Source of the DNA: JAICWY01 sp964531205
GTDB taxonomy: Bacteria > Vulcanimicrobiota > Vulcanimicrobiia > Vulcanimicrobiales > Vulcanimicrobiaceae
Reading direction: 5' to 3'
DNA: 42,065 nt
Assembly (NCBI GenBank): GCA_964531205.1
Contig: CAZHGH010000019.1
Span: 1 to 42,065 of the forward strand
In this document: positions 23,983 to 31,877 of the stretch, piece after piece
Layout: each line of letters starts with the position of its first letter
Numbering within the stretch: the stretch's first letter is position 1
Made by a program: the position numbers and the translations under genes
The notes under the pieces: model-generated
The model's database searches: none
What the model was told of the DNA's origin: nothing
What the model saw: only the letters and a program-made list of their open reading frames with translations

Positions 23983-25209
23983 GTGACGCTCTCGATCTCG
24001 CTGATCTTCGCGCTTTGCGCCGGTGTGCTCGCCGGCTCCGCCGTCACGTGGATTGTGATGCGCAGCATCGGGCGCGCGCACGTAGAAACGATCGCCGAGC
24101 GGCTCAAGAACGAGCTGCATGAAACGGGCGCACGCGTTGCAGAGATGCAGCGCGATACGTTCCTCGCACTCGCCGGCGAACGGTTCGCCGCAGCGGAAGA
24201 GCGCAGCAATGCGAAACTCACCGAACTCGTCACGCCTGTTGCGCAAAAGTTAACGGAATTCGACGCGTTGGTGAAATCGATCGAGAAGGACCGCATCGGC
24301 GCGTACGAAGGCCTGCGGGAACAGATTACCGGGCTCATCGAGCGCAGCGGAAAAATGGAAACCGCTGCGACGCAGCTCTCGTCGGCGCTTCGCAATCCGA
24401 CAACGCGTGGCAAGTGGGGCGAGATGCAGCTGCGCCGCGTAGTCGAGCTCGCAGGAATGGAAGCGTACTGCGATTACGACGAGCAGCAGACATTCGAAGT
24501 AGGCGACGATCGCGGACGGCCGGATATGACGGTCGCGCTGCCCGGCAATTCGAAGATCTTCGTCGACGCAAAAGTTCCGCTGAACGCGTATTTGGACGCA
24601 GCCGAAGCGGCAGATGAACCTGTGCGTCGCGAACGCCTGCGCGCGCACGCTGCCGCTTTCAAAAATCATGTCGACGGCTTAGCGCGCAAAAACTATCAGC
24701 GCGCCGACGGTTCGGCGGATTTCGTCGTAATGTTCGTCCCGGGCGAAGCGTTTCTCAGCGCGGCGTGCATCGAGAACCCCGAACTCATCGAGTATGGGGC
24801 CGGCAAAGGCGTATACATCGCCAGCCCGCTTACACTGATGGCGTTACTGCGTTCCTACGCGTTAGGTTGGCAGCAACGCCAGCAGGAAGAGAATGCGAAA
24901 AAAATCGCCGAGGCCGCGCGCGTGCTGTACGATCGGCTGCGCAACTTCATCGGCCATTTCGCAAACATCGGCGGCAATCTCCAGAAGGCGACCGAGGCTT
25001 ACAATAAAGCCGTCGGATCGATGGAGAGCCGCGTGTTGCCGCAAGGCCGCAAAATCAAAGAGCTCGCATCGTTACCCGATGCCGAGCTCCCGGATTTGCA
25101 AGCCGTCGAAACCGCGCCGCGCGAAATCACGGCGCTGGACGCAGACGCGCCTGCCGCTAAACGGCGCGCCAATCAAACGAAGCTATTTTCGGACGACACC
25201 GTCGCTTAG
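23983..25209 (+). CDS. rmuC: RmuC-family protein
   Basis: This 408-residue protein has an N-terminal membrane segment (about 4-27), a coiled coil (about 30-115) and the RmuC nuclease-like domain. The domain shows LRNPTTRGKWGEMQLRRVVE, GRPDMTVALP, IFVDAKVPLNAY and FVPGEAFLSAA. RmuC limits recombination at inverted repeats and has a PD-(D/E)XK-like core; its partners are poorly known. The protein starts with GTG at 23983, 15 bases past the preceding stop, without a Shine-Dalgarno and with a hairpin immediately upstream. The C-terminal ~60 residues are charged and disordered. A copy of the two-hairpin element begins 6 bases after the stop. Confidence 0.93.
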   Translation: MTLSISLIFALCAGVLAGSAVTWIVMRSIGRAHVETIAERLKNELHETGARVAEMQRDTFLALAGERFAAAEERSNAKLTELVTPVAQKLTEFDALVKSIEKDRIGAYEGLREQITGLIERSGKMETAATQLSSALRNPTTRGKWGEMQLRRVVELAGMEAYCDYDEQQTFEVGDDRGRPDMTVALPGNSKIFVDAKVPLNAYLDAAEAADEPVRRERLRAHAAAFKNHVDGLARKNYQRADGSADFVVMFVPGEAFLSAACIENPELIEYGAGKGVYIASPLTLMALLRSYALGWQQRQQEENAKKIAEAARVLYDRLRNFIGHFANIGGNLQKATEAYNKAVGSMESRVLPQGRKIKELASLPDAELPDLQAVETAPREITALDADAPAAKRRANQTKLFSDDTVA

Positions 25210-25215
25210 CAATTG

Positions 25216-25298
25216 GTCATCGTGTGGTATCGAACGACCCTGAGCAAAAACGTCGACATAGTCGACGTGCTGTCGAAGGGCGAGCCCCAAGGGCTCGC
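25216..25298 (+). repeat. Dispersed two-hairpin element, copy B
   Basis: The head is GTCATCGTGTGGTATCGAA, then CGACCCTGAGCAAAA. Hairpin 1 is ACGTCGAC (25250-25257), loop ATA, GTCGACGT (25261-25268). A GTCGAAGG linker precedes hairpin 2: GCGAGCCC (25280-25287), loop CAA, GGGCTCGC (25291-25298). The whole is in the same direction as rmuC. It forms an inverted pair with copy C around one small gene. Confidence 0.85.
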
Positions 25299-25310
25299 AA
25301 GCCGATAATC

Positions 25311-25493
25311 GTGGGACTCGTAATTATTCTCGGCGTTATTGCCGTTCCGGCGATTCTCGTTGCGATCATCACTCGTTTCCGGGGCAATCAACGCAACGTT
25401 TTCAGCGACGAGGACCTAAAGCCACAAATCGATGGCGCTCTTGGGCGCATGGAATCTGATCTCGCGCATCTGGCAGACGAGCGACGACGATAA
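25311..25493 (+). CDS. Small single-pass membrane protein, 60 aa
   Basis: The GTG at 25311 gives MGLVIILGVIAVPAILVA as an N-terminal hydrophobic segment, followed by a basic anchor (TRFRGN). A polar tail then alternates acidic and basic residues (DEDLKPQ, GRMESDLAHLADERR). Earlier starts in the frame would be encoded by the repeat element and give a very basic, unlikely N-terminus. No clear Shine-Dalgarno is present. It is bracketed by inverted copies B and C of the two-hairpin element. I do not recognise the family. Confidence 0.6.
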   Translation: MGLVIILGVIAVPAILVAIITRFRGNQRNVFSDEDLKPQIDGALGRMESDLAHLADERRR

Positions 25494-25509
25494 GCGCAAA
25501 GAAAAAAGA

Positions 25510-25593
25510 GGGCGGCGCGATGCGCCGCCCCTTTCGACTGCACGTCGACTATGTCGACGTTTTGCTCAGGGTGGTTCGATACCTCACCATGAC
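25510..25593 (-). repeat. Dispersed two-hairpin element, copy C, also a terminator
   Basis: On the minus strand the head reads GTCATGGTGAGGTATCGAA from 25593. It is followed by hairpin 1 (GTCGAC arms at 25542-25560, the same stem as copy B), a GTCGAAAGG linker and hairpin 2 (GGCGGCGC-ATC-GCGCCGCC, 25511-25529). Here hairpin 2 is followed by CTCTTTTTT on the minus strand. It therefore looks like a working terminator for the peroxiredoxin gene that ends at 25604. Confidence 0.85.
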
Positions 25594-25603
25594 GAAGCGG
25601 TGG

Positions 25604-26149
25604 CTACTTCGTCTGAGACTCCTCGTACTTCTTCAATACCGCTAAAGCATTTTCAACGTGCTGCTGCGGGTGCGAAAGATCCGTAAGCGTTGCAAGAATT
25701 TTGCCATCCGGCGCAATGACATATGACGTGCGGTTTGCGTACGACGGATCTTGCGGCAGCACGGCATCGTACTGCTTCGCGACCGCAAGCGTTGGATCGG
25801 CCGCAACCGCAAACTTGCTGCGGCATTCGCTCACGGAGAACTTGTTCAGCGTGTCGACGGTGTCGTGCGAAACACCGATGACCGTTGCGTGCAGCGCTTT
25901 GAACTGATCGATCGCCTCAGCGAACGTATGCGCTTCGATCGTGCAGCCTTTGGTGAAGGCGGCGGGATAGAAATACAAAACCACGGGGCCATTTCTAAGC
26001 GCATCCGCAAGGTCAAAGGTAAACACTTTTCCGCCGAGCGATGCTTGCGCTTTAAATTCCGGCGCGGTTGCACCGGTGGTGAGGCTCGCCAAGGCGGGCG
26101 CCGAAAAAGCACCGGCGAGTAATGCGGCGGCCACGAGATGACGAAACAT
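25604..26149 (-). CDS. Exported peroxiredoxin (BCP/PrxQ-like)
   Basis: This 181-residue thioredoxin-fold protein has a signal peptide (about 1-21, MFRHLVAAALLAGAFSAPALA). The peroxidatic motif is YPAAFTKGCTIEAHTF with Cys69. In PrxQ the resolving Cys would sit five residues later, where this protein has His74; Cys109 (SVSECRSKF) may resolve instead. It would reduce peroxides in the periplasm. The start at 26149 has GGAGGG 6 nt upstream, while the longest frame lacks a site. The divergent gene starts 70 bases away, with a palindrome between. Confidence 0.9.
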   Translation of the reverse strand: MFRHLVAAALLAGAFSAPALASLTTGATAPEFKAQASLGGKVFTFDLADALRNGPVVLYFYPAAFTKGCTIEAHTFAEAIDQFKALHATVIGVSHDTVDTLNKFSVSECRSKFAVAADPTLAVAKQYDAVLPQDPSYANRTSYVIAPDGKILATLTDLSHPQQHVENALAVLKKYEESQTK

Positions 26150-26174
26150 GAAAGGCCCTCCAGTCGGCAAAGGG

Positions 26175-26209
26175 GTTCCCGGCAGCAGAGGCGCACGCCT
26201 CCGGGGAAC
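26175..26209. repeat. Palindrome in the divergent peroxiredoxin/DUF695 region
   Basis: GTTCCC (26175-26180) pairs with GGGGAAC (26203-26209), with an inner stem AGGCG (26189-26193) and CGCCT (26196-26200). It occupies the middle of the 69-bp space between the start codons at 26149 and 26219. It may be a shared operator or an RNA hairpin in both leaders. Confidence 0.55.
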
Positions 26210-26218
26210 AAGGGCAGT

Positions 26219-26941
26219 ATGGCGGATTGGTCTTCATATTTTGCGCGCATGGAGGGCGCACCCATTTCGATCGCGGTCGATCTGGCTCTCAAAGATCAGG
26301 CTCCTCGTCCCGACAAACCCGCGGCGTACACGGTCGCGGTCGCGCTACGCCAGCCGGACGAACACGGCATGACGACTGAAGGCGAATACCGGGCGCTGCA
26401 GCAGATCGAGGAAGAACTCGCCGCCGCGCTCGAGCCCGAAGGCATCATCGAAGTCGGCCGCGTGACAGGACGCGGAATGCGCACCTTTCATTATTATGGA
26501 CCCGAGATCGAAGACGTCTCAGGGATGGTCGGCGACGTGATGGCGATGCACGCGGAGTACAAGTACCGCGCACTGGCCGCCGCCGACCCGACCTGGAGTA
26601 TCTACAGCGCATATCTCTATCCCGACGATCACCAGCTCGCGTTCGCGAACGATATGAAAGCGCTGCAAGCGCTGCTCGACGCAGGCGACGATTTCGAACG
26701 TCCGCGTCCTATCGAACATACGATAACGTTTGACGATGCAGGAAAGCGCGATATTTTCGCACGCGCCATGGCGGATCACGGCTACGAAATCGCGATCGAC
26801 TCAAACGTCAACGCGGTGCGATGCAGCAAACGCGACACGATCGATCCGTTTAAGATTACCGAAATGCGAACCGCACTCACGACGCTGGCCGAAGAGTTCG
26901 GCGGGTTTTACTCCGGATGGGCGACGGTCGTTCAGCGTTAG
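26219..26941 (+). CDS. DUF695/RraB-like protein
   Basis: This 240-residue cytoplasmic protein has two parts. The N-terminal half (about 1-125) resembles DUF695 (MADWSSYFARMEGAPISI, then TTEGEYRALQQIEEEL, then GRGMRTFHYYGPE). The C-terminal half (about 160-240) resembles RraB/DUF1260: FDDAGKRDIFARAMADHGYE, VRCSKRDTIDP, FGGFYSGWATVV. E. coli RraB binds and restrains RNase E; here an RNase E/G gene is also in the window. The ATG at 26219 gives the family start and has AAGGG 5 nt upstream. It overlaps the DUF1036-like gene by 25 bases. Confidence 0.8.
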   Translation: MADWSSYFARMEGAPISIAVDLALKDQAPRPDKPAAYTVAVALRQPDEHGMTTEGEYRALQQIEEELAAALEPEGIIEVGRVTGRGMRTFHYYGPEIEDVSGMVGDVMAMHAEYKYRALAAADPTWSIYSAYLYPDDHQLAFANDMKALQALLDAGDDFERPRPIEHTITFDDAGKRDIFARAMADHGYEIAIDSNVNAVRCSKRDTIDPFKITEMRTALTTLAEEFGGFYSGWATVVQR

Positions 26942-27402
26942 CGCTGGCTGCGTTGCTGGCGCTCGCGGGTTCGCACGATAACGCGCAGCGGAAGGTCGCA
27001 TTTCAGCTCTGCAACGACACCGTCGTGACGGCATTTTTCGCCGTTGCGTACGAGGGCGCGAAGTTTTCGCGCACTGCCGAGGGCTGGACGAAGGTTAACC
27101 CCGGGCGCTGCAACGTGCACCAGAACATCGCATTACCCGCCGGCGGCTGGTTTTCGTATTACGTCATCACGCAGAACGGTAAGAATTACCATGCCGGTCC
27201 GAACGACTTTGGCGAACAGGTTTGCGCGCGTCCTGATGACTTCAACCTCGAGCGCGCGGCCGCCAGCGATCGCCTCGGCGCGCCGTGCCCGGTGGGGTAC
27301 GACTTGTTGAACTTCCGGAAAGTCGACGCCGCAGACGTGAAAACCGGAACGTACACGATCCGCCTGAACGAGCATGGACTAACGCCTTCGCGCCAGAACT
27401 AG
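26917..27402 (+). CDS. DUF1036-like secreted protein
   Basis: This 161-residue protein has a short hydrophobic N-terminus (GRSALALAALLALAGS) that is probably a signal peptide. The following domain resembles DUF1036: FQLCNDTVVTAFFAVAYE, EGWTKVNPGRCNVH, and paired Cys at CARPDD and APCPVGYD. The four conserved Cys would form disulfides in the periplasm. Its role is unknown in the family. It overlaps the preceding gene, so the two are co-translated. Confidence 0.75.
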   Translation: MGDGRSALALAALLALAGSHDNAQRKVAFQLCNDTVVTAFFAVAYEGAKFSRTAEGWTKVNPGRCNVHQNIALPAGGWFSYYVITQNGKNYHAGPNDFGEQVCARPDDFNLERAAASDRLGAPCPVGYDLLNFRKVDAADVKTGTYTIRLNEHGLTPSRQN

Positions 27403-27407
27403 CAGAG

Positions 27408-28004
27408 ATGATCCGCGCGTTTTTGGTGCACGGCAGCAACGCCGTGTTGCTTGTCGCGATCTGTGTGCTCGCGGGACTATTCGCAGCGGGCATGGTGCCG
27501 TTTTACTTGGCCGGCGCTGTCATCGGCGCGCTCGTGTTTTTTACCTCGGAATACACGACGCACCGCTTTCTTTTTCACGCGCGGCCCTTACGCGTTTCGT
27601 GGATTTTAAAGCTTCAGCATCGCTTGCACTACGATCATCACGTCGATCCGTCGAAACTCGAATTGCTGTTTCTGCCGTTGTGGTTTACGATTCCGGTAAC
27701 GCTGCTGTACTACGGTATTTACGTTTCGATCACGCGCAATGCCGCGCTTTCGCTCTCACTGACATTCGGAAGTCTGGTAGCACTCACATATTACGAATGG
27801 GTGCATTACGTCGCGCACATTCCATTCATTCCGATCACGCCGTTCGGACGATGGATAAAAAAATACCATCTCTGGCATCACTTCAAGAACGAGCACCTGT
27901 GGTACGGCGTCACAAATCCGTCCATGGATTTTGTGATGCGCACGTATCAGCGGGTGCAGGACGTTTCGCGGAGTGGGACTGTTCGGGATATTTCGAACGG
28001 GTGA
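27408..28004 (+). CDS. Fatty acid hydroxylase/sterol desaturase superfamily protein
   Basis: This is a 198-residue membrane protein with four to five hydrophobic segments and the superfamily's His boxes. They are HRFLFH (52-57), HRLHYDHH (71-78), a WVHYVAH segment, and YHLWHHFKN near the C-terminus. The His boxes hold a diiron centre that hydroxylates or desaturates fatty acyl or sterol-like chains. It is close to the short FA2H/Scs7-like hydroxylases. The start at 27408, 5 bases after the DUF1036 stop, places it in the same operon. The longest frame begins inside that gene and is not credible. Confidence 0.88.
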   Translation: MIRAFLVHGSNAVLLVAICVLAGLFAAGMVPFYLAGAVIGALVFFTSEYTTHRFLFHARPLRVSWILKLQHRLHYDHHVDPSKLELLFLPLWFTIPVTLLYYGIYVSITRNAALSLSLTFGSLVALTYYEWVHYVAHIPFIPITPFGRWIKKYHLWHHFKNEHLWYGVTNPSMDFVMRTYQRVQDVSRSGTVRDISNG

Positions 28005-28010
28005 CGTACT

Positions 28011-28093
28011 GCGAGCCCTGAAGGGCTCGCCTTTCGACGGCGCGACGCCTACGGCGTCGCTTTGCTCAAGGTCGTTCGATACCTCACGATGAC
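28011..28093 (-). repeat. Dispersed two-hairpin element, copy D
   Basis: On the minus strand the head reads GTCATCGTGAGGTATCGAA from 28093, followed by CGACCTTGAGCAAA. Hairpin 1 is GCGACGCC-GTA-GGCGTCGC (28042-28060), then a GTCGAAAG linker, then hairpin 2 GCGAGCCC-TTCA-GGGCTCGC (28011-28030). It lies between the convergent hydroxylase and acyl-CoA dehydrogenase genes and could end both. Confidence 0.85.
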
Positions 28094-28102
28094 GATGGGC
28101 AG

Positions 28103-29251
28103 CTAGAGTCCCATCATGCGGGCAATGACCAGCCGTTGCACCTCGTTCGTGCCCTCACCGATCTCGTTGATCTTTTGATCGCGATACATGCGTGAGACCG
28201 GATACTCGTCCATGAATCCATAGCCACCATGCACCTGCAGCGCTTCATTGACCACGCGGCGCGAAACCTCGGCTGAATAGAGCTTAGCCAAGCTTGCGCT
28301 TTGTGCAAAATCGCGGCCTTGATCTTTCTCCCACGCGGCGCGCAGAATCATGAGTTCCGCGTGCTCGATCTCCGTGAGCATGTCGACGAGTTTAAACTGA
28401 ATCGCTTGGAACTTGCTAATGGGGCGGCCAAACGCAGTTCGCTCTTTTGCATACTTTAGCGCCTCATCGTATGCGCCGCGCGCAAGGCCCACAGAAAGCG
28501 CGGCCACCGAGATGCGTCCGCCGTCGAGTATGGTCAGGAAGTTTTTCAAGCCGTCGCCGCGTTTGCCCAGCAAGTTTTCCTGGGGCACCTGCGCGTCCGC
28601 GAACGAGAGTTCGCGTGTGTCCGATGCGCGCCAGCCCATCTTCTTGTACTTCTTACTACGCGAGAAGCCGGGCGTGTTTTGGTCGACGATGAGGTTGCTG
28701 ATCTCGGGCTTGCCGTCGGAACGCGTGCCCGTTACGGCGGTGATCGTCGTGCCGCCGGTGATATCCGTGCCGCTGTTCGTAATGAACGCCTTCGTGCCGT
28801 TGACGATCCACTTGCCGTCTTTGAGCACCGCCTTGGTCTGCGTGTTGCCGGCGTCGCTTCCCGCGTTGGGTTCGGTCAAGCCAAAGCCCCAAAGCATTTT
28901 TCCTTGCGCCAACGGCACGAGGTACTTCTGTTTTTGCTCTTCGGTGCCGAAAAGATAAAATGGGCTGGCTCCGAGCGAGACGTGCGCGGCCATCGTAATC
29001 GCGGTCGAGGCATCTGCTCTAGCAAGCTCCATCACCGCCAGCGCATAGCTCACGGTGTCGGCACCGGCGCCGCCGTACTGCTCCGGAAACGGCAATCCCA
29101 TCAGGCCGAGGTCGGCCATCTCCTTGACGAGATCGTATGGGAACGCTTCTTCGCGGTCCATTTCTTCGGCCCGCGGCATCACGCGTTCCACAGCGAACTC
29201 GCGCACTGTCTGGCGGATCGCCTTTTGTTCGTCCGTTAAGTCAAAATTCAT
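28103..29251 (-). CDS. Acyl-CoA dehydrogenase
   Basis: This 382-residue protein matches the family's usual length (about 380). It has the FAD and substrate motifs FGLTEPNAGSD and LQVHGGYGFMDEYP. The catalytic Glu is present near 366 in IGEGTNE, as in medium-chain enzymes. It oxidises acyl-CoA to trans-2-enoyl-CoA and passes electrons to ETF; chain length cannot be predicted. The family start (MNFDLTDEQKAIR) is the ATG at 29251; the 80 earlier codons lie across the ftsE start and are not real. No Shine-Dalgarno is seen. It is divergent from ftsE across 49 bases. Confidence 0.95.
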   Translation of the reverse strand: MNFDLTDEQKAIRQTVREFAVERVMPRAEEMDREEAFPYDLVKEMADLGLMGLPFPEQYGGAGADTVSYALAVMELARADASTAITMAAHVSLGASPFYLFGTEEQKQKYLVPLAQGKMLWGFGLTEPNAGSDAGNTQTKAVLKDGKWIVNGTKAFITNSGTDITGGTTITAVTGTRSDGKPEISNLIVDQNTPGFSRSKKYKKMGWRASDTRELSFADAQVPQENLLGKRGDGLKNFLTILDGGRISVAALSVGLARGAYDEALKYAKERTAFGRPISKFQAIQFKLVDMLTEIEHAELMILRAAWEKDQGRDFAQSASLAKLYSAEVSRRVVNEALQVHGGYGFMDEYPVSRMYRDQKINEIGEGTNEVQRLVIARMMGL

Positions 29252-29300
29252 AACAGGCGGAGGTATCCGTGCGAAGCGTTCTAAAAACCCTCTTGCAGCG

Positions 29301-30011
29301 ATGATTTCACTACGCGGCGTTACTCTTGTATATCCGAACGGAGTCCGCGCCATCGACGGTATCGATCTCGAGATCGGTAAAGGAGACTTCGTCTTCCTCG
29401 TCGGCCACTCCGGAACCGGAAAATCCAGTCTCCTTCGCCTGATGTACCGCGAGATGACCCCCACCGCCGGTGAAATCACCGTCGACGGCATCCGCGTCGA
29501 CCGCCTGCGCCACGGACGTATTCCGGCGCTGCGCCGTCACCTCGGCGTCGTATTTCAAGACTTCAAACTCCTGACCGACAAAACAGTCTGGGAGAACGTC
29601 GCCTTCGCATTGCAAGTGACGGGTGCGCATACGAAGGACATCATGCGGCAGGTCCCGCGGTGTCTCGATCTCGTCGGACTCTCGCACAAGAGCCGCATGT
29701 ATCCCGGGGAGCTTTCGGGTGGCGAACAGCAGCGAACGGCAATCGCGCGTGCGCTTGTAAACAATCCGAAACTTTTACTCTGCGACGAACCGACGGGTAA
29801 TCTCGACCCGGCGAACACGACGGAGATCATGGATCTCCTCGGACGCATCAATCTCAAAGGCACCACGGTGGTCGTTGCGACGCACAATCAGGCCGTCGTC
29901 GACCGCATGCGCCGCCGCGTCGTTCGCATGGAGAACGGCCGTATCGTCACCGACGAAGAGCGAGGCTATTATTTCCTTGGACTGGGGCAAGATCAACTTC
30001 TTTCTGGGTGA
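29301..30011 (+). CDS. ftsE: Cell-division ABC ATPase FtsE
   Basis: This 236-residue ABC ATPase has Walker A GHSGTGKS (35-42), a VVFQDF Q-loop, signature LSGGEQQRT and Walker B LLLCDEPTG. Together with FtsX it controls peptidoglycan hydrolases at the division site. It begins a tight run ftsE-ftsX-kinase-regulator-M23 peptidase. The first codon is ATG 29301; the longer frame is antisense to the acyl-CoA dehydrogenase. It overlaps ftsX by about 35 bases. Confidence 0.95.
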   Translation: MISLRGVTLVYPNGVRAIDGIDLEIGKGDFVFLVGHSGTGKSSLLRLMYREMTPTAGEITVDGIRVDRLRHGRIPALRRHLGVVFQDFKLLTDKTVWENVAFALQVTGAHTKDIMRQVPRCLDLVGLSHKSRMYPGELSGGEQQRTAIARALVNNPKLLLCDEPTGNLDPANTTEIMDLLGRINLKGTTVVVATHNQAVVDRMRRRVVRMENGRIVTDEERGYYFLGLGQDQLLSG

Positions 30012-30858
30012 GGTTTTCCGCAACTTCACCCGCAACGCCGCAATGCAAGCAACCGCCATCGGAACCGTTGCGGTGACAATCGTGCTGCTCGGCGTATTTC
30101 TTTACGTGCGGGCCGGCATCGCGCACTTGAGCGGCGACGTCTTCAGCCAAATCACGATCTCTACTTATATGAAGACGACGGCAACGCAAGCGCAAGACGA
30201 TGCGGTGCGCACCGCTCTTGCGAAAGACGAGCGGATTCTCACGGCAACGTTTGTCTCGAAGAAAGAGGGCCTCGCGCAGCTGCGCGAGCGGATGAAGGGA
30301 CAGATCGACACGTCGATTCTCACCGAAAATCCGCTGCCGGACAAATTCCGCGTGAGGGTTCGCGACCCGCAGCTCGTCCCCGCCGTCGCAGCGAGCATTC
30401 GCAAACTGCCCGGCGTCGATTCCGTCGATTACGGACAAGAGGTCGTGCAGCGGATGCTGCAGCTCGCAAACGTCGGACGGCGCGTCGGAATCGCGGTGAT
30501 CGCGCTCTTCGTACTTGTCGCGGGAATCATCATCTCGAACACGATCCGGCTGACGGTCTTTGCCCGCCGGCGTGAGATATCGATCATGCAACTGGTCGGC
30601 GCTACCAACATGTACATCCGCTTGCCGTTCATCTGTGAAGGCTTGCTCGACGGCATCCTGGGCGCAGGCGTTGCGATTGGCATTCTCGCGATCGCGCGCG
30701 CATCGCTCGTGCCGAAACTCGCGGCAGCGCTTCCTTGGATCCAATTGAACGTGATGCAAGTGGACATTTCATCGCTCGTGCTGCAGCTTGTTTTGGTCGG
30801 AGGAGCGGTCGGAATCGTCGCTTCGTGGATATCAGTAGGACGCTACCTGCGGACGTAA
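29977..30858 (+). CDS. ftsX: Cell-division membrane protein FtsX
   Basis: This protein of about 293 residues has four membrane segments (about 20-45, 165-190, 220-245, 262-285) and an extracytoplasmic loop between the first two. That is the usual FtsX plan (DUF214/MacB-like, RRREISIMQLVGA). I chose TTG 29977, which gives the family N-terminus and has GAGG about 11 nt upstream; no ATG is at this point. It anchors FtsE and transmits ATP-driven changes to a periplasmic hydrolase, here probably the M23 protein encoded three genes later. Confidence 0.92.
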   Translation: MDWGKINFFLGEVFRNFTRNAAMQATAIGTVAVTIVLLGVFLYVRAGIAHLSGDVFSQITISTYMKTTATQAQDDAVRTALAKDERILTATFVSKKEGLAQLRERMKGQIDTSILTENPLPDKFRVRVRDPQLVPAVAASIRKLPGVDSVDYGQEVVQRMLQLANVGRRVGIAVIALFVLVAGIIISNTIRLTVFARRREISIMQLVGATNMYIRLPFICEGLLDGILGAGVAIGILAIARASLVPKLAAALPWIQLNVMQVDISSLVLQLVLVGGAVGIVASWISVGRYLRT

Positions 30859-31877
30859 GCGGGACGGAACTCTTCGAAACCGTAACTCGCGTCGTCGCGG
30901 ATGGTGTCGCCCACCTCGATGATGAGCGGCGGATCGTTCGATTCAATCCGGCGGCGGAACGGCTTTTGGGATATTCTTCGCTGAGCGTGCTCGGCGTCGA
31001 GTTCGCGCAGCTATATCATGCCTCGAATACCGCCGATCCGTTCGAGGCGCCAACGGTAGACGGACCGAGAGCCACGCCGCTGATCCTGCGCAATACGCAG
31101 GGCGATCCCGTTCCAGTTTGGGCCCGGACGTCGGCGGTGCTGCGCGGCGATAAGCCCGAATCGTGGCTTGTCGCATTTTCGCCGAAACAGCGCGTCGGCG
31201 AGATCGAGCAACTGAAGAACGAACTCGTCAGCACGGTTTCGCACGAATTGAAGACGCCACTGGCGGCGATCAAAGCGTACACGGCGACACTGCGCAGCAA
31301 TCCGGCGCTCTACGACGCGCACCGGGACGAGTTCTTAGCGGTGGTCGAGCAACAAGCGGACCGCCTTTCGCGTTTAGTAGATGACATGCTGCTCGTCACG
31401 CGCGTGGATACGACGCAGCTTCTGCGTCAGCGCATCATCGTTCCGCTGGACGATGTGCTCGATGACGCTATTCGCGATCTACAGCACGATCCGGTGCTTC
31501 ACCCGATCGAGCGGCGCACCGCGCAGGCGCGAGTCTCCGGCGATCCGGAACGTCTGCGCGATATCTTCCGAAACGTGCTCGAGAACGCGGTCAAGTATTC
31601 ACCGGACGGCGGCACGATTACGATCGATGCACGTTCGCAAGACGATCAAACCGTCGTAGAGATCGCGGATCGGGGAATCGGGATCGCGGAAGAGCATCTG
31701 CCGTATATCTTCGATCGCTTTTTCCGCGTGCAATCCGACACGGCCGCGCCGGTCGGCGGAAGCGGCTTGGGGTTGTACATCGTGCAGGCGCTCGTTCGCG
31801 CGCACGGCGGGACGATCGACGTGCGGAGCGCAGTGGGCAAAGGCACAACGTTTATTTTGAGGCTGCCGCTGCGATGA
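30825..31877 (+). CDS. Cytoplasmic PAS histidine kinase
   Basis: This 350-residue kinase has a PAS-like domain (about 12-125), a HisKA helix with SHELKTP (His140), and a HATPase_c domain. The domain shows LENAVKYSPDGG (N-box), ADRGIGI (G1), FDRFFR (F) and GSGLGLYIV (G2). It has no membrane segment, so it senses an intracellular signal. The GTG at 30825 overlaps ftsX by 34 bases and gives a PAS-length N-terminus; no good Shine-Dalgarno is seen. Its last bases overlap the next gene (ATGA), so kinase and regulator are coupled. Confidence 0.92.
   Translation: MDISRTLPADVSGTELFETVTRVVADGVAHLDDERRIVRFNPAAERLLGYSSLSVLGVEFAQLYHASNTADPFEAPTVDGPRATPLILRNTQGDPVPVWARTSAVLRGDKPESWLVAFSPKQRVGEIEQLKNELVSTVSHELKTPLAAIKAYTATLRSNPALYDAHRDEFLAVVEQQADRLSRLVDDMLLVTRVDTTQLLRQRIIVPLDDVLDDAIRDLQHDPVLHPIERRTAQARVSGDPERLRDIFRNVLENAVKYSPDGGTITIDARSQDDQTVVEIADRGIGIAEEHLPYIFDRFFRVQSDTAAPVGGSGLGLYIVQALVRAHGGTIDVRSAVGKGTTFILRLPLR

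Noticed and set aside
29252..29491. An 80-residue N-terminal extension of the acyl-CoA dehydrogenase
   Set aside because: It is antisense to the ftsE start and has no similarity to the family; the family start is at 29251.
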